Position numbers and translations under genes: made by a program
Assembly: GCA_963707875.1 (NCBI GenBank)
Contig: CAVPRU010000003.1
Coordinates: 372,001-436,000 of the forward strand
DNA from: SZUA-320 sp963707875
GTDB taxonomy: Bacteria > Gemmatimonadota > Gemmatimonadetes > Gemmatimonadales > GWC2-71-9
Length of the DNA stretch: 64,000 nucleotides
Direction: 5' to 3'
Notes under the pieces: model-generated
Seen by the model: the letters and a program-made list of their open reading frames with translations, nothing else
Told to the model about the DNA's origin: nothing
Database searches by the model: none
In this document: in pieces, positions 8,834 through 17,745 of the stretch
How positions within the stretch are numbered: position 1 is the first letter of the stretch
Layout of the letters: each line of letters begins with the position of its first letter

Positions 8834-10471
8834 TCAGGGCACGGGCGGTGGGCCCATCGACGCCGTGGTCCGACCGGGAGGCCGCCGCAGCGCCTGGCCG
8901 GGCCGGGCCTCGGTGAACTGGCCATCAGCCACCACCGGGACGCCGTGCACGATCACCCATGGGATGCCGGCCGGATATTGATGAGGGGCTTCGAAGGTGG
9001 CCTGGTCGGCAACCGTTGCCGGATCGAAGACCACCAGATCGGCCAGCATCCCTTCCGCGATCCGACCACGATCGGTCAGGCCGAGCCGCCAGGCGGGAAG
9101 CGCCGTCATCTTCCGGACGGCGTCTTCCAGGGTCAGCACCTTACGCTCCCGGACCCAGTAGCCGAGCACCCGGGGAAAGGTGCCGTAGGCCCGGGGATGC
9201 GGGTGCTCTACCCCCGGTCGGCTCAGTCGGCCGTCGCTGGCGATGGCGGTCATCGGGTGCCGCATGATCCGCTCGACATCTCCTTGGTCGATCACGTGGT
9301 AGATCGCTCCTGCCCCTCCCTCCAATTCGGCCTCGATCACCAAATGGGCCCCGTTCTCGGACGTCGGCTCGAGCCCCCGGTCCACCGCCCAGTCGTACAG
9401 GGTGCGGCCCTGCAAATCGGGCTGCCACCGGACACTGGAGAACTGGACCCGACGGAGGTCGCCACCGCCCCGGTCGTTCTCGATGTTGAAGACCGTGCCG
9501 GTGAGGATGCTGTCCCGGAGCCGGGGATTGGCCACCCGCCGGGCAAAGGCACTGTCGCCACCTTCGCGCGCCCAGGCGGGGATCAGCACCCCGAGCCCGG
9601 TGTGCGAGGCGGTATAGGGATACTGATCGGCCATCACGTCGGTCCCGGCGGCCCGGGCGGAGTCGATCATCGCCAGGGTCTGCACGCTCTGGCCCCACAT
9701 CGCCTTGCCGATGGCCTTGTGGTGCGTCAGCACGACCGGGATTCCCGCGAGACGCCCGATCTCCATCGCCTCGCCGACGCCCTCGAACAGCCCGATCCCT
9801 TCCTTCCGCAAGTGCGAGGTGTAGATCCCGCCCGAGTCGGCCGCAATCCGGGAGAGCGCCACGATCTCGTCGAGCCTGGCAAAGGTGCCGGGGAGATAGA
9901 ACAGCCCGGTGGAAAGCCCGAAGGCACCCTCGCCCATCCCGGTCGCCACCATCCCCTGCATCCGCACCAGCTCCACCGCCGTCGGCGCCCGGTCCGCCAG
10001 GCCCATCACCCGGCTTCGGATGGTGTTGTGCCCGACGAAGAACCCGACGTTCATCCCGAGCCCGGCGGCCTGCGCCCGGTCGAGTCCCTGGCCAATCGGA
10101 TAGAATCCGCCCCCATCCGGATTCCCCATCGCCGTGGTCACCCCCTGCCGGACATGGCTCTCGGCGTCGGGCATCTGGAAGAGCGGCTCGAGGTGGGCGT
10201 GCAGGTCGATGAACCCAGGGGCGACGACCAGACCCGTGGCGTCGATCACCTGCCGGGCGGAGTCCCGGGCGATGCCGCCGCGGGCTACGGCGATGATCCG
10301 ACCATCCCGGATCGCGACATCGGCCCGGAACGCGGGGGCGCCGGTGCCATCGATCACCCGGCCGCCGATGATCAGCAGGTCCCACCGCTCGGGTGGCAGC
10401 TGACCGAAAGCCACCGGAGGAAGGGCAAGGAGTCCGGCAAGCAGCACGACCGTCGACCGCAGGCAGTTCAT
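8834..10471 (-). CDS. Secreted N-acyl-D-amino-acid deacylase (D-aminoacylase family)
   Basis: A 545-residue amidohydrolase-fold enzyme that removes the acyl group from N-acyl-D-amino acids. After a signal peptide (ending AFGQ) come GGRVIDGTG, GFIDLHAHLEP (metal HxH), YTSHLRKEG, VLTHHKAIGK (metal His pair region), TAIASDGRLSRPG (metal Asp) and a C-terminal GRIAEGMLADLVVFDP. Family members are often cytoplasmic; the signal peptide here suggests a periplasmic enzyme. The ATG at 10471 overlaps the upstream stop (ATGA) and follows GCGAGGACCT. With peptidases around it, use of D-amino-acid peptides or cell-wall fragments is plausible. Confidence 0.9.
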   Translation of the reverse strand: MNCLRSTVVLLAGLLALPPVAFGQLPPERWDLLIIGGRVIDGTGAPAFRADVAIRDGRIIAVARGGIARDSARQVIDATGLVVAPGFIDLHAHLEPLFQMPDAESHVRQGVTTAMGNPDGGGFYPIGQGLDRAQAAGLGMNVGFFVGHNTIRSRVMGLADRAPTAVELVRMQGMVATGMGEGAFGLSTGLFYLPGTFARLDEIVALSRIAADSGGIYTSHLRKEGIGLFEGVGEAMEIGRLAGIPVVLTHHKAIGKAMWGQSVQTLAMIDSARAAGTDVMADQYPYTASHTGLGVLIPAWAREGGDSAFARRVANPRLRDSILTGTVFNIENDRGGGDLRRVQFSSVRWQPDLQGRTLYDWAVDRGLEPTSENGAHLVIEAELEGGAGAIYHVIDQGDVERIMRHPMTAIASDGRLSRPGVEHPHPRAYGTFPRVLGYWVRERKVLTLEDAVRKMTALPAWRLGLTDRGRIAEGMLADLVVFDPATVADQATFEAPHQYPAGIPWVIVHGVPVVADGQFTEARPGQALRRPPGRTTASMGPPPVP

Positions 10472-11514
10472 AGGTCCTCGCGGGTTGCCCCTGGAATGTC
10501 GAGCACGAAGTCGGGTCCGAAGGCCCGACTGGGAGTCTGGAAGCCGGGCGCGACGCCCGACAGGGTGCGTTCCACGGCCCGGACGGCGGACCACGCCGTC
10601 AGGGTGTAACCCTCGGGACCCTGAATCCGGCCGGCGGCTCGGCGACCCCCGGCATCAGTGACCTCACCCCAGACCGATGTGCTCCCCGCCGCGCGAGCAT
10701 CGGGAGATGGACCGGCGGGGCCCCGGTCCACCATCCTCCGCGCCAGCCAGCGGACCGGGGCCGAGCGCAGCAGGAAACCCAGATACCTGGTGCGACGGAG
10801 GGCCTTGATCCGGCCGGGGGACATCGCCATGTAGACCTCGATGTTGCCGATCCCGGTGCTGTGGTACCCGGTGGAAATATCGCCCCAGGGAATAGTCACC
10901 GCCATCCGGGGCTTCCCGTCGCCGAAGTCGACCTCCAGCGTCCGATAGCCCGGCGGGACCGGGGTGATCACCCCGTCGCGGCGAACGGCGCCCGGCCGGC
11001 CAACTCCCTCCAGCGCGGTCCGCGCGGTGCCGTGGGACATGCCGCCGGAGGTCCGGAAAGCCAGACGGAGTGTGTCGGCCGTGGGGAGCCGCTGGTGGAG
11101 GTGGGCCGCCAGGCAATCGGTGGGCACCACGTCGAAGCCCACGCCCGGGATCAGGCTGACCCCGACCTCGCGCGCGAGCTGGTCGGCCCGGGCCAGGCCT
11201 TCGAAGACCGTGATCTCCCCGGTGATATCGAGGTAATGCACCTTCGCCAGCAGACAGGCCTTCGACATCGGGCGCCAGGTGTGGATGAACGGGCCGGCGC
11301 AGTTGAGTACCGCCGGGAAGAGGCGCACGACCTCGGCCAGCATGTCGGTATCATCGAGGCCGATCGCGATCCACGGCAGATCGAGTTCCCTGGCCAGGGC
11401 CTCGATCGTCTCCCGATTCCGGCCAGCCAGGGTGGGGCGATGGCCCCGGGCAATCGCCTCCCGGGCAATCAGCCGGCCGGAGTAGCCGGTGGCTCCGTAG
11501 AGCAGGAAGCTCAC
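10468..11514 (-). CDS. Saccharopine dehydrogenase-like NADP-binding reductase
   Basis: A 348-residue protein of the saccharopine dehydrogenase/trans-acting enoyl reductase family. The Rossmann glycine motif is at the very N-terminus (LLYGATGYSGRL), followed by LAGRNRETIEAL for the cofactor phosphate. VLNCAGPFIHTW and HYLDITGEI are family landmarks. No membrane segment is clear. The start is a GTG at 11514 overlapping the M61 peptidase stop (GTGA); the frame continues far upstream over that gene without similarity. The substrate is unknown; relatives act on lipid-linked polyketides or amino-acid derivatives. Confidence 0.85.
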   Translation of the reverse strand: MSFLLYGATGYSGRLIAREAIARGHRPTLAGRNRETIEALARELDLPWIAIGLDDTDMLAEVVRLFPAVLNCAGPFIHTWRPMSKACLLAKVHYLDITGEITVFEGLARADQLAREVGVSLIPGVGFDVVPTDCLAAHLHQRLPTADTLRLAFRTSGGMSHGTARTALEGVGRPGAVRRDGVITPVPPGYRTLEVDFGDGKPRMAVTIPWGDISTGYHSTGIGNIEVYMAMSPGRIKALRRTRYLGFLLRSAPVRWLARRMVDRGPAGPSPDARAAGSTSVWGEVTDAGGRRAAGRIQGPEGYTLTAWSAVRAVERTLSGVAPGFQTPSRAFGPDFVLDIPGATREDL

Positions 11515-13361
11515 TGAGCCTGCGTCCCGAGCCAGGCGGCACGGAAGGCCCGGATCGCCTCGGTCACCGGACGGCCGGCCGCCTCGAAGGTGAGCACTTC
11601 GAGGCGCGGGTCCTGACCCAGCCGGATCGTGCCGGTGACGGTCTGGCCCCGGCTCTCGAAGGTGATCGAGAGGGTGTCTCCGGGCTGATGACGGGAGAGG
11701 ACATCCTCCAGATCCGCCATGGCGCCCATCGCGGCACCATCGACCACCAGCAGACGATCCCCGGCGGCAAGGCCGGCGGCATACGCGGGGGTGCCCTCCA
11801 TCACCGTGGCACCGATCTGCAATCCCCGATCGGAGGCAGTCAGACCGAGGTCGCCAATCCACGCCCCGGTCGGCCTGGCCGGCCGCACCAGGAACCCGGC
11901 TCGCGCCAGCAAGGCCGGATAGTCGGCGACCTCTCGACCTTCGATGAGCCGGCGGAAGAAGTCGTTGGCAAACGCGGTATCCCGGGTCGTCCGCCCGAGC
12001 GCGGCGCGGGCGTCGGCCACCGTGTAGGACCGTTCGGTGACCCCGTGGGTCCGCCACATCTCCCGCATGAAGTCATCCAGTCCGAGATCGGGGAACCGGC
12101 TCCGGATTGAGAGATCCAGCGCCAGTCCCAGAGCGGCGCCCCAGGTATAGTAGGAGATGAAGGTGTTCGCGAAGCTGGTGGGGTCGATCGCGGTGGCCGC
12201 ATCGACGAATGGAGCCATCATGCTCATCTCGACCGCGGAGCGGTGGTGCCGGCCCGGTGCGTTGGTGACGGTGTTGATCTCCCCTGTCAGGCTTCGGGCG
12301 TACTGGTCGAGGGTGGTGAGTCCGGCCCGGTGGATGGCGAGGGGTCCGTAGTAACTGGTGAAACCCTCCGCCAGCCACAGTTCGCCCGCCATGTTGGCGC
12401 GCTCGAAGTCGAACGGCTCCAGTCCGCGAGGCCGGATCCGCTCGACATTCCAGATGTGGAAGAACTCGTGGGCCACCGTGCCGAGCAGGCCCGAAGCGGA
12501 GCTGGCCAGCGAGGCGGTGCTGGCCAGCACCGTGGAGTTGCGGTGCTCCATGCCATCGCCGGAGGCGTGGGGCAGATAGTCCGCAAGGAAGGTGTAGACC
12601 CCGTGGTCAAAGGTGGGCAGCGACCCGTACACCGCGGCCTCCTCCAGCACCACCTTCTGGATGTCCTCGACGTATCGATCCACCTCGACCGTGGTCCCGG
12701 CGTGGTGGATCGCCAGCCGGATCGTCTGTTCCCGTCCACCCGATGTCACCGTCCAGCTCCGCAGGTCAAAGTCGCTCAGTTCGATCGGGCTGTCCATGAA
12801 GTACTGGAAGTCCCGGGCCTGCCAGGTCCCCGGTTCGGCGCCGATGGCCAGCTGGGTGGCGACGCCCCAGGTGGTGGGAAGGTCCGGGAAGCGCACTGCG
12901 ACCGGCCGCCGGTCGAGACCGCGGGCCCAGATGAACGTCGCCGGGTTGTTGAGGTGGGCATGGGTCCGGTCGATCCCGCTGTAGGTCCCGTCGGCCCGGT
13001 CGGCAAACAGGGTGTACTCGACCACTGCCGTGCCGTCGTGCCCGGCCACGTCCCACTGGTAGGGGTTGGGCCGGGTGGCGGTCAACTGGCGACCGCGGGA
13101 GTCGCGGACGGAAAGGTCGTAGACATTCTTGGCGAATTCGTGGACGGCGTAGCGGCCCGGCGAACTCCGGCTCATCCGGAGCTCCAGGGGCCGGGCCGGG
13201 AGCCCGCTGAAGGTGGCGGTGATCCGGGCCTCGTGGTGGGCCCGATTGGCGAGGCTCACTTCGTAGCGAACCGGGACCGGTCCGGCCTGAGCCGACAGGG
13301 TGCCCGGAAGGGTGGCGACCGACAGGACGACCGCGAGAGTGGGGCGGCTGGAAAAGCGCAT
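11511..13361 (-). CDS. Secreted M61 family peptidase with PDZ domain
   Basis: A 616-residue glycyl-aminopeptidase-type zinc peptidase. It has a signal peptide (ending LSAQA), an N-terminal beta domain, and a catalytic site VAHEFFHIWNVERIRP at about residues 295-310. The third zinc ligand lies in LWLAEGFTSYYG some 30 residues later. A PDZ domain fills the last 110 residues (GLQIGATVMEGTPAYAAGLAAGDRLL). The order peptidase then PDZ is the standard M61 architecture. It is the first gene of the coupled group ending at 8068; its stop overlaps the GTG of the reductase. Probably periplasmic. Confidence 0.93.
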   Translation of the reverse strand: MRFSSRPTLAVVLSVATLPGTLSAQAGPVPVRYEVSLANRAHHEARITATFSGLPARPLELRMSRSSPGRYAVHEFAKNVYDLSVRDSRGRQLTATRPNPYQWDVAGHDGTAVVEYTLFADRADGTYSGIDRTHAHLNNPATFIWARGLDRRPVAVRFPDLPTTWGVATQLAIGAEPGTWQARDFQYFMDSPIELSDFDLRSWTVTSGGREQTIRLAIHHAGTTVEVDRYVEDIQKVVLEEAAVYGSLPTFDHGVYTFLADYLPHASGDGMEHRNSTVLASTASLASSASGLLGTVAHEFFHIWNVERIRPRGLEPFDFERANMAGELWLAEGFTSYYGPLAIHRAGLTTLDQYARSLTGEINTVTNAPGRHHRSAVEMSMMAPFVDAATAIDPTSFANTFISYYTWGAALGLALDLSIRSRFPDLGLDDFMREMWRTHGVTERSYTVADARAALGRTTRDTAFANDFFRRLIEGREVADYPALLARAGFLVRPARPTGAWIGDLGLTASDRGLQIGATVMEGTPAYAAGLAAGDRLLVVDGAAMGAMADLEDVLSRHQPGDTLSITFESRGQTVTGTIRLGQDPRLEVLTFEAAGRPVTEAIRAFRAAWLGTQAQ

Positions 13362-13459
13362 TGCGGACCGGTGAGTAAGTGGAGGCAGGCCAGCGGACGA
13401 CCGGTAAATAGCGTTGCCGGGCGTCTCAGGGCCAGTCCGGGGCCGAAGCCCCCGCGACG

Positions 13460-15232
13460 TTACGGCCGCCGGATCAGCAGGTACCCCCTCGCGTTGGTCG
13501 GGCTCCGACGCCCCTCGGGCCGCTGTCCCCAGACGTGGACCAGCACCAGCCGCAGCTGAACGCCCTCCACTTCGGCATCCACCGTGATCGGCACCGACAG
13601 CGACTCCGGACCATCGGTGCCGAGGGTATCGAGCGCCTGCGACAGGTCAAAGCTGCCGACCGGCAGGCTGTCCCGGGAAATCCGAACCGTCCGCATGTCA
13701 GAGGAACCCTCCAGCACCAGGCCGGTGGCGCCGACCTCCAGCCGGGCGTTCTCCACCAGGGTCACGGGCTGCATCCGGTCGAACCCGGCGACCTCGGCCA
13801 GGACCGGTGACTTGACCCCCACTGTGAACTCCTCGCCTCGGCCCGAGCCGGCAGCCCGGTACTCAACACCCAGATGCCGCGCCGCACGCACCTCCACCCG
13901 GTCCCACCGGCTCATCGTCGAGTCGGCGGCCCAGACTTCCGCCGTGTCCTCGGCCAACCCGAGCGCCGCCGCGAGCGCGGGCACTCCGTGAGACCGGTGC
14001 AGATACCGGATCACCCCGTTCAGCTCCTTCACGTCTTCAGGGCTCACCGTGCGACCGGCCATGGTGGCGGCGCCGAGCTGGCCCATCCCGTTCGCCACCA
14101 GCAGCGCGTCGAGCCGGCCCTCCTGACTCCGGCGGCTGGTCGCGTAGGCGCCCCAGGGCCCGAACCAGGTCAGGGCGGCCACCAGACCGAGGCTCACCGG
14201 AATCGGACGGATGTTGCGCGACCCGGTGATCACGTAGTAGATGCCGAGCCCCAGGAGCCAGACGGCCAGCACCAGCAGGATGTACCGCGGCTCGGTCACC
14301 CCGTACTGGGCGATCCGCTTGCCCACCGCCGCCAGCAGGATGCCGAGCGATGGCGCCAGGGCCAGAAAGAACCAGCGGCCATAGCCGTTTACCCAGGTGC
14401 TGTCCTCCCGATCCCGCGCCGGATGGAGCAGCAACAGCGCCAGCACCCCGGTCAGCGACACCCCCGACACCAGCCAGCCGATCCACCCGCTGGGCCATTC
14501 CCGGGTCACGAGCACCTTGCCCAGATAGAGGGTGAGGATGACCAGGTAGACCGTGACCAGCGGCAGCAGGACGAACTGGGCAAAGACCTTGAGCCCCGCC
14601 GGGTATTCCTCCACCTGGTCCAGCCCCTCCAGGTCCTCGGGCACCCCCGCCAGCATCAACCAGGGATGAAACACGAAGGCCAGCACCACCCACAACTCGG
14701 GGTAGATCTCATTCCGGATGGTCACCCCGAACAGGTTGTCGACGGCCGCCAGCGCCAGGGCGAGGCCCACGAACAGCACCCCGGCGTAGACCCCGGCCAG
14801 CAGGTAGCGCAGGAGGAGGATCCGGTTCCACTGCCAGAACCCGATCCGCTCGGGTCCCCGCGCGAAGGCCGCCACCGCGACGGCCAGGTGGGCGATCAGG
14901 GCGAGCTGGAGCAGTCGGAGCGCCACCTGCTCCTCGGGCCACGCCTGCGAGGAATAGCCGAGCCCCACCAGCCCGGCCACCACCACCAGCGCCGCTATCC
15001 AGCGGACCGCCGACGAGAGGCGCCGGCGTTCGACCGTGGTGACGATGGCGGTGAAGAGCGGGAGGCCCAGCATGGCGGTGGCCCAGACCCGCGAGTGCCA
15101 GTCGAGCTCGGGCCCCTCGATCAGGGCGATCATGACCCCGGCGGCCACCAGGCCGGAGAGGAGGGCGAGCGGGAACCTGATGGCGGTCTGCCGCGCCCGT
15201 CGGGCGGCGTCCGTGAGCGATGGGAAGCGCAT
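13460..15232 (-). CDS. DUF4153-like polytopic membrane protein
   Basis: A 590-residue protein with about eleven to twelve hydrophobic segments over residues 20-400, then a soluble C-terminal domain of about 190 residues. Repeated inner-membrane helices such as GLVAAGVMIALIEG, YLLAGVYAGVLFVGLALAL and VYLVILTLYLGKVLV, and the IRNEIYPELW loop, resemble DUF4153 proteins of unknown function. The ATG at 15232 follows GGGAGGACCC, an excellent ribosome binding site; the open frame upstream of it is not supported. The gene stands alone with a 99-base gap to the M61 gene, so separate transcription is likely. No catalytic motif is visible. Confidence 0.75.
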   Translation of the reverse strand: MRFPSLTDAARRARQTAIRFPLALLSGLVAAGVMIALIEGPELDWHSRVWATAMLGLPLFTAIVTTVERRRLSSAVRWIAALVVVAGLVGLGYSSQAWPEEQVALRLLQLALIAHLAVAVAAFARGPERIGFWQWNRILLLRYLLAGVYAGVLFVGLALALAAVDNLFGVTIRNEIYPELWVVLAFVFHPWLMLAGVPEDLEGLDQVEEYPAGLKVFAQFVLLPLVTVYLVILTLYLGKVLVTREWPSGWIGWLVSGVSLTGVLALLLLHPARDREDSTWVNGYGRWFFLALAPSLGILLAAVGKRIAQYGVTEPRYILLVLAVWLLGLGIYYVITGSRNIRPIPVSLGLVAALTWFGPWGAYATSRRSQEGRLDALLVANGMGQLGAATMAGRTVSPEDVKELNGVIRYLHRSHGVPALAAALGLAEDTAEVWAADSTMSRWDRVEVRAARHLGVEYRAAGSGRGEEFTVGVKSPVLAEVAGFDRMQPVTLVENARLEVGATGLVLEGSSDMRTVRISRDSLPVGSFDLSQALDTLGTDGPESLSVPITVDAEVEGVQLRLVLVHVWGQRPEGRRSPTNARGYLLIRRP

Positions 15233-15362
15233 GGGTCCTCCCTGGCTGGTTGGGGGGCCAATTGACCCTGAACCCATTGAATAAGCCACCGGACCGGCAA
15301 GGGGGCCAGTCCGACTTGGCCCGGGGGACGCCTCCTCCGGCCAAGGGATAGAGGATTCCCTC

Positions 15363-15391
15363 TTGCCGAGTTCGGGATCAGACCGTAACGT
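15363..15391 (+). promoter_or_regulatory. Sigma-70-like promoter for the small membrane protein
   Basis: TTGCCG at 15363-15368, a 17-base spacer and TAACGT at 15386-15391 match housekeeping promoter spacing. They lie about 30 bases upstream of the ATG at 15422 and of its GGAGG. Assigned by eye only. Confidence 0.45.
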
Positions 15392-15421
15392 GTCCAATCC
15401 CCCACACCCCCTGGAGGTAGT

Positions 15422-15838
15422 ATGCAACCGGTCAAGTTCCTGACGTCGGTGGTCGTGCTCTTTGTCTGGGGTTTCCTGTTCGAGCAGTTCCTGTCACCCA
15501 TCGTGTACGGCGACTCGATGGCCGGCATCCCCGGCCTGGTCGAGAATCCGCCGATGATGTGGATCATCATCGGGTCGCTGGTGGGAGCCGCCGTGCTGAT
15601 ATGGGTCTACGAGAAGGTGTCGAGCGTCTTCGGGTCCGGTGCCGCAGGAGGCGCCAAGTTCGGCCTGTACACCGGAATCCTGATGAACTTCCCGATGTGG
15701 CTCTACTTCACGCTGTACGGGGGGTGGCCCTACGCGACGGCATGGCGCTTCACCATTGTCGGGATCGTGATGGGGGTCATCAGCGGCGTCCTGATCGGAC
15801 TGGTGTACGACAAGGTCGGTGGCGCCAAGACGGCCTGA
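15422..15838 (+). CDS. Small membrane protein, four predicted segments
   Basis: A 138-residue hydrophobic protein with segments at about residues 5-25 (FLTSVVVLFVWGFLFEQFL), 46-64 (MWIIIGSLVGAAVLIWVYE), 78-98 and 108-130, the last glycine-rich (VGIVMGVISGVLIGLVYDKV). I do not recognise a named family. Its strong GGAGG ribosome binding site, sigma-70-like promoter and downstream terminator make it a self-contained unit. The central KFGLYTGILMNFPMW segment resembles the glycine-containing helices of small membrane proteins of unknown function. No signal peptide cleavage site or catalytic residue is seen. Confidence 0.75.
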   Translation: MQPVKFLTSVVVLFVWGFLFEQFLSPIVYGDSMAGIPGLVENPPMMWIIIGSLVGAAVLIWVYEKVSSVFGSGAAGGAKFGLYTGILMNFPMWLYFTLYGGWPYATAWRFTIVGIVMGVISGVLIGLVYDKVGGAKTA

Positions 15839-15869
15839 TCCTCCCGCACGCTTCAGGACTCTGCTGTCA

Positions 15870-15900
15870 CCAACGCCCGCGAATGCGGGCGTTGGTCTTT
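15870..15900 (+). terminator. Intrinsic terminator
   Basis: An 11-bp perfect stem (CCAACGCCCGC / GCGGGCGTTGG) with a GAAT loop, followed by TCTTT, lies 32 bases after the stop of the small membrane protein gene. It also separates it from the converging dehydratase gene. Confidence 0.85.
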
Positions 15901-15906
15901 CCGGCC

Positions 15907-16917
15907 CTAGGCCTGCCCTCCGCCCCCCCGCTCGAGATACTTGCCGTAGGAAGCCGGATCGATGTTGGCCCCGCAGACAATCAGCCCGACCTTCTTCCCC
16001 CGGAGCCGGTCCCGGAGCGGCCCCAGCAGCGCCGCCGTCGCCGCCGCCCCGGCCGGTTCCACCGCCAGCTTGGCGCCCCGGAACAGCTGATACAGCGCCC
16101 GGCACAACGCATCGTCATCCACCGTCACCACCTCATCCACGAACCGGCGACAGAGCCCGAAGCTGTAGGGCAGCGAATAGGGCGGCGCCAGGCTGTCGGC
16201 GATGGTGGTGATCGGGCCCGCCTGGACCGGCTCCCCCGCCGCGAAGCTCCGGGACATCGAGTCGGCCCCGGTGGGCTCCACCCCGTACACCGCACACCCC
16301 GGCAGCGCCTGCTTGATCGCGGCCGATACCCCCGCCGCCAGCCCGCCACCCCCGATCGGTACGATGACGGCCTCCAGATCGGGCACCTGGGTGGCGAACT
16401 CCAGGCCGAGGGTCGCGGTGCCGAGCGCCACCCGGGGACCCTCGAACGGATGGACGAAGCTCCGGCCCTCGTCCCGCTCGATCCGCTCGGTCGCGGCAAA
16501 CGCCTCCGCCACATTCTCAACCAGCACCACCTCGGCGCCGTAGTCCCGGCACAGCGCCACCCGCGCCGGATTGGCGGTCTTCGGCATGACCACCTTGGCG
16601 CTGGTGCCCAACCGGGAGGCGGCATAGGCCACCGCAGCGGCGTGGTTCCCGGCGCTCACCGCCGTCACCCCCCGCGCCAGCGCCTCCCGGTCCAGGTGGC
16701 GCATGACCGTGAGCGCCCCCCGCGGCTTGAAGGTGCCCGCGTACTGGAAGAGCTCCAGCTTCAGGGTGACCCGGGTCTCCGGACCGACCAGCCGGTCGAG
16801 TTCCGGATCCCGCCAGTGGTGCACCGGGGTCTCCCGTACCAGATCGCCCAGCGCCACCCGTGCGGCCCGGATCTCGTCGAGGGTGGGCGGCTCCGGGTGG
16901 GGCCGGTCAGCGGTCAT
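15907..16917 (-). CDS. Threonine/serine dehydratase-like PLP enzyme
   Basis: A 336-residue fold-type II PLP enzyme. The PLP lysine is in the motif GTFKPRGAL (about residue 65); VSAGNHAAAVAYAA is the substrate and PLP loop, and PIGGGGLAAGVS the phosphate-binding glycine loop. It lacks the C-terminal ACT regulatory domain of biosynthetic IlvA, so it fits a catabolic threonine/serine ammonia-lyase, or a racemase or hydroxyectoine-type dehydratase. Normally SGNHAQ is seen at the SAGNHAA site; loss of the Gln may alter substrate choice. The ATG at 16917 follows AGAGGTGA. It is transcribed away from the twin lipoproteins. Confidence 0.88.
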   Translation of the reverse strand: MTADRPHPEPPTLDEIRAARVALGDLVRETPVHHWRDPELDRLVGPETRVTLKLELFQYAGTFKPRGALTVMRHLDREALARGVTAVSAGNHAAAVAYAASRLGTSAKVVMPKTANPARVALCRDYGAEVVLVENVAEAFAATERIERDEGRSFVHPFEGPRVALGTATLGLEFATQVPDLEAVIVPIGGGGLAAGVSAAIKQALPGCAVYGVEPTGADSMSRSFAAGEPVQAGPITTIADSLAPPYSLPYSFGLCRRFVDEVVTVDDDALCRALYQLFRGAKLAVEPAGAAATAALLGPLRDRLRGKKVGLIVCGANIDPASYGKYLERGGGGQA

Positions 16918-17010
16918 TCGTCACCTCTTTCAGCGGCCTTCGATAGAAAAGCGTCACTGGCCGTCGGCCAAGGGTAGATTGCAGCAGTCCTACGGAACAG
17001 GGAATTCACC

Positions 17011-17373
17011 ATGCGTCTCCCACTCCTTGTCACGGCCGTGCTCCTGCTCTGCGCCTGCCTCACCGGCGGCACCGCGCCCGGCGCTGCCAGCCCATCGCCG
17101 CTCCGGGAAGGCAACTCCGCCGTCCTCCGGGTCACCAACGGGACCTTCGCCGACTTCAACATCTACGTCTCCTGGAACTCGGCCCGCACCCGCCTGGGGC
17201 GGTCCCGGGCCAACTCGCAGGAGTACTTCCCGATTCCCGAGAGCGTGGTCGGCGAGGGCGGCCGGCGGCTCCGGTTTCTGGCCGAACCGACCGGGGCCCG
17301 GGTCACCGGCATCACCCGGGAGTTCAGCGTTTCGAAGGGCGATACCGTCTTCGTCGACATCCCCCCCACCTGA
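17011..17373 (+). CDS. Small lipoprotein A of a tandem pair
   Basis: A 120-residue lipoprotein with lipobox LLLCAC near residue 14-18, then a small beta-rich domain: VTNGTFADFNIYVSW, RTRLGRSRANS, PIPESVVGEGGRRLRFLAEP, VDIPPT. It shares a residue pattern with the next gene (FxDxNIYV, R-x-K/R-LG, P-x-S-x-V, LP/RLRFxAxP-G, and a C-terminal IPP), so the two are tandem duplicates. No family name is recognised and the function is unknown. The gap to the next gene is 15 bases. A TAGATT box at 16975 may belong to the promoter, but I see no convincing upstream element. Confidence 0.8.
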   Translation: MRLPLLVTAVLLLCACLTGGTAPGAASPSPLREGNSAVLRVTNGTFADFNIYVSWNSARTRLGRSRANSQEYFPIPESVVGEGGRRLRFLAEPTGARVTGITREFSVSKGDTVFVDIPPT

Positions 17374-17388
17374 TCGAGAAGGTCCACC

Positions 17389-17739
17389 ATGCCCAGATAT
17401 TCCTCCGTCCTGACCCTGGCCCTGACCGGACTCCTGCTGGTGGGATGCGGCCAGAAGTCGGCGGGAGGGGTTGACCCGCTCGACAAGTCCTACGTGGAAG
17501 TCGTCAACCTGGGCTTCCTCGACGTCAACATCTACGTCGTCCGCAGCGGCAGCCGCGTCAAGCTCGGTACCGTGTCTGGGAACGGCACGGTCCGGCTGGA
17601 GATCCCCCGGTCCTACGTCAATCCGGGCCTGCCGGTCCGATTCATGGCCGACCCGATCGGATCCAGTCGCACCCCGTACAGCACGGAGATTCCGGTCTTC
17701 CCCGGCGGGACGATCACCCTCCGGATTCCGCCGATCTAG
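17389..17739 (+). CDS. Small lipoprotein B of a tandem pair
   Basis: A 116-residue lipoprotein with lipobox LLLVGC at residues 14-19. The mature part has the same plan as its neighbour: YVEVVNLGFLDVNIYVVRSG, RVKLGTVSGNG, IPRSYVNPGLPVRFMADPIG and a C-terminal TLRIPPI. This is a short, probably immunoglobulin-like or barrel-type beta domain; I cannot name it. Its stop is 7 bases from the stop of the converging MFS gene. Like lipoprotein A, it likely faces the periplasm or outer membrane. Confidence 0.8.
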   Translation: MPRYSSVLTLALTGLLLVGCGQKSAGGVDPLDKSYVEVVNLGFLDVNIYVVRSGSRVKLGTVSGNGTVRLEIPRSYVNPGLPVRFMADPIGSSRTPYSTEIPVFPGGTITLRIPPI

Positions 17740-17745
17740 CCGGAT

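Noticed and set aside
8807..10609. A 600-codon plus-strand frame opposite the deacylase
   Set aside because: It lies antisense to a well-supported amidohydrolase, is low-complexity (rich in Gly, Pro, His, Arg) and has no family motif. It is a shadow of high GC.
10468..12057. N-terminal extension of the reductase frame over the M61 gene
   Set aside because: The Rossmann motif sits at the GTG 11514; the extension overlaps the PDZ end of the peptidase and is compositionally noise.
12243..13559. A 438-codon plus-strand frame opposite the M61 peptidase
   Set aside because: Antisense to a strong M61 gene, no start signal, no homology features.
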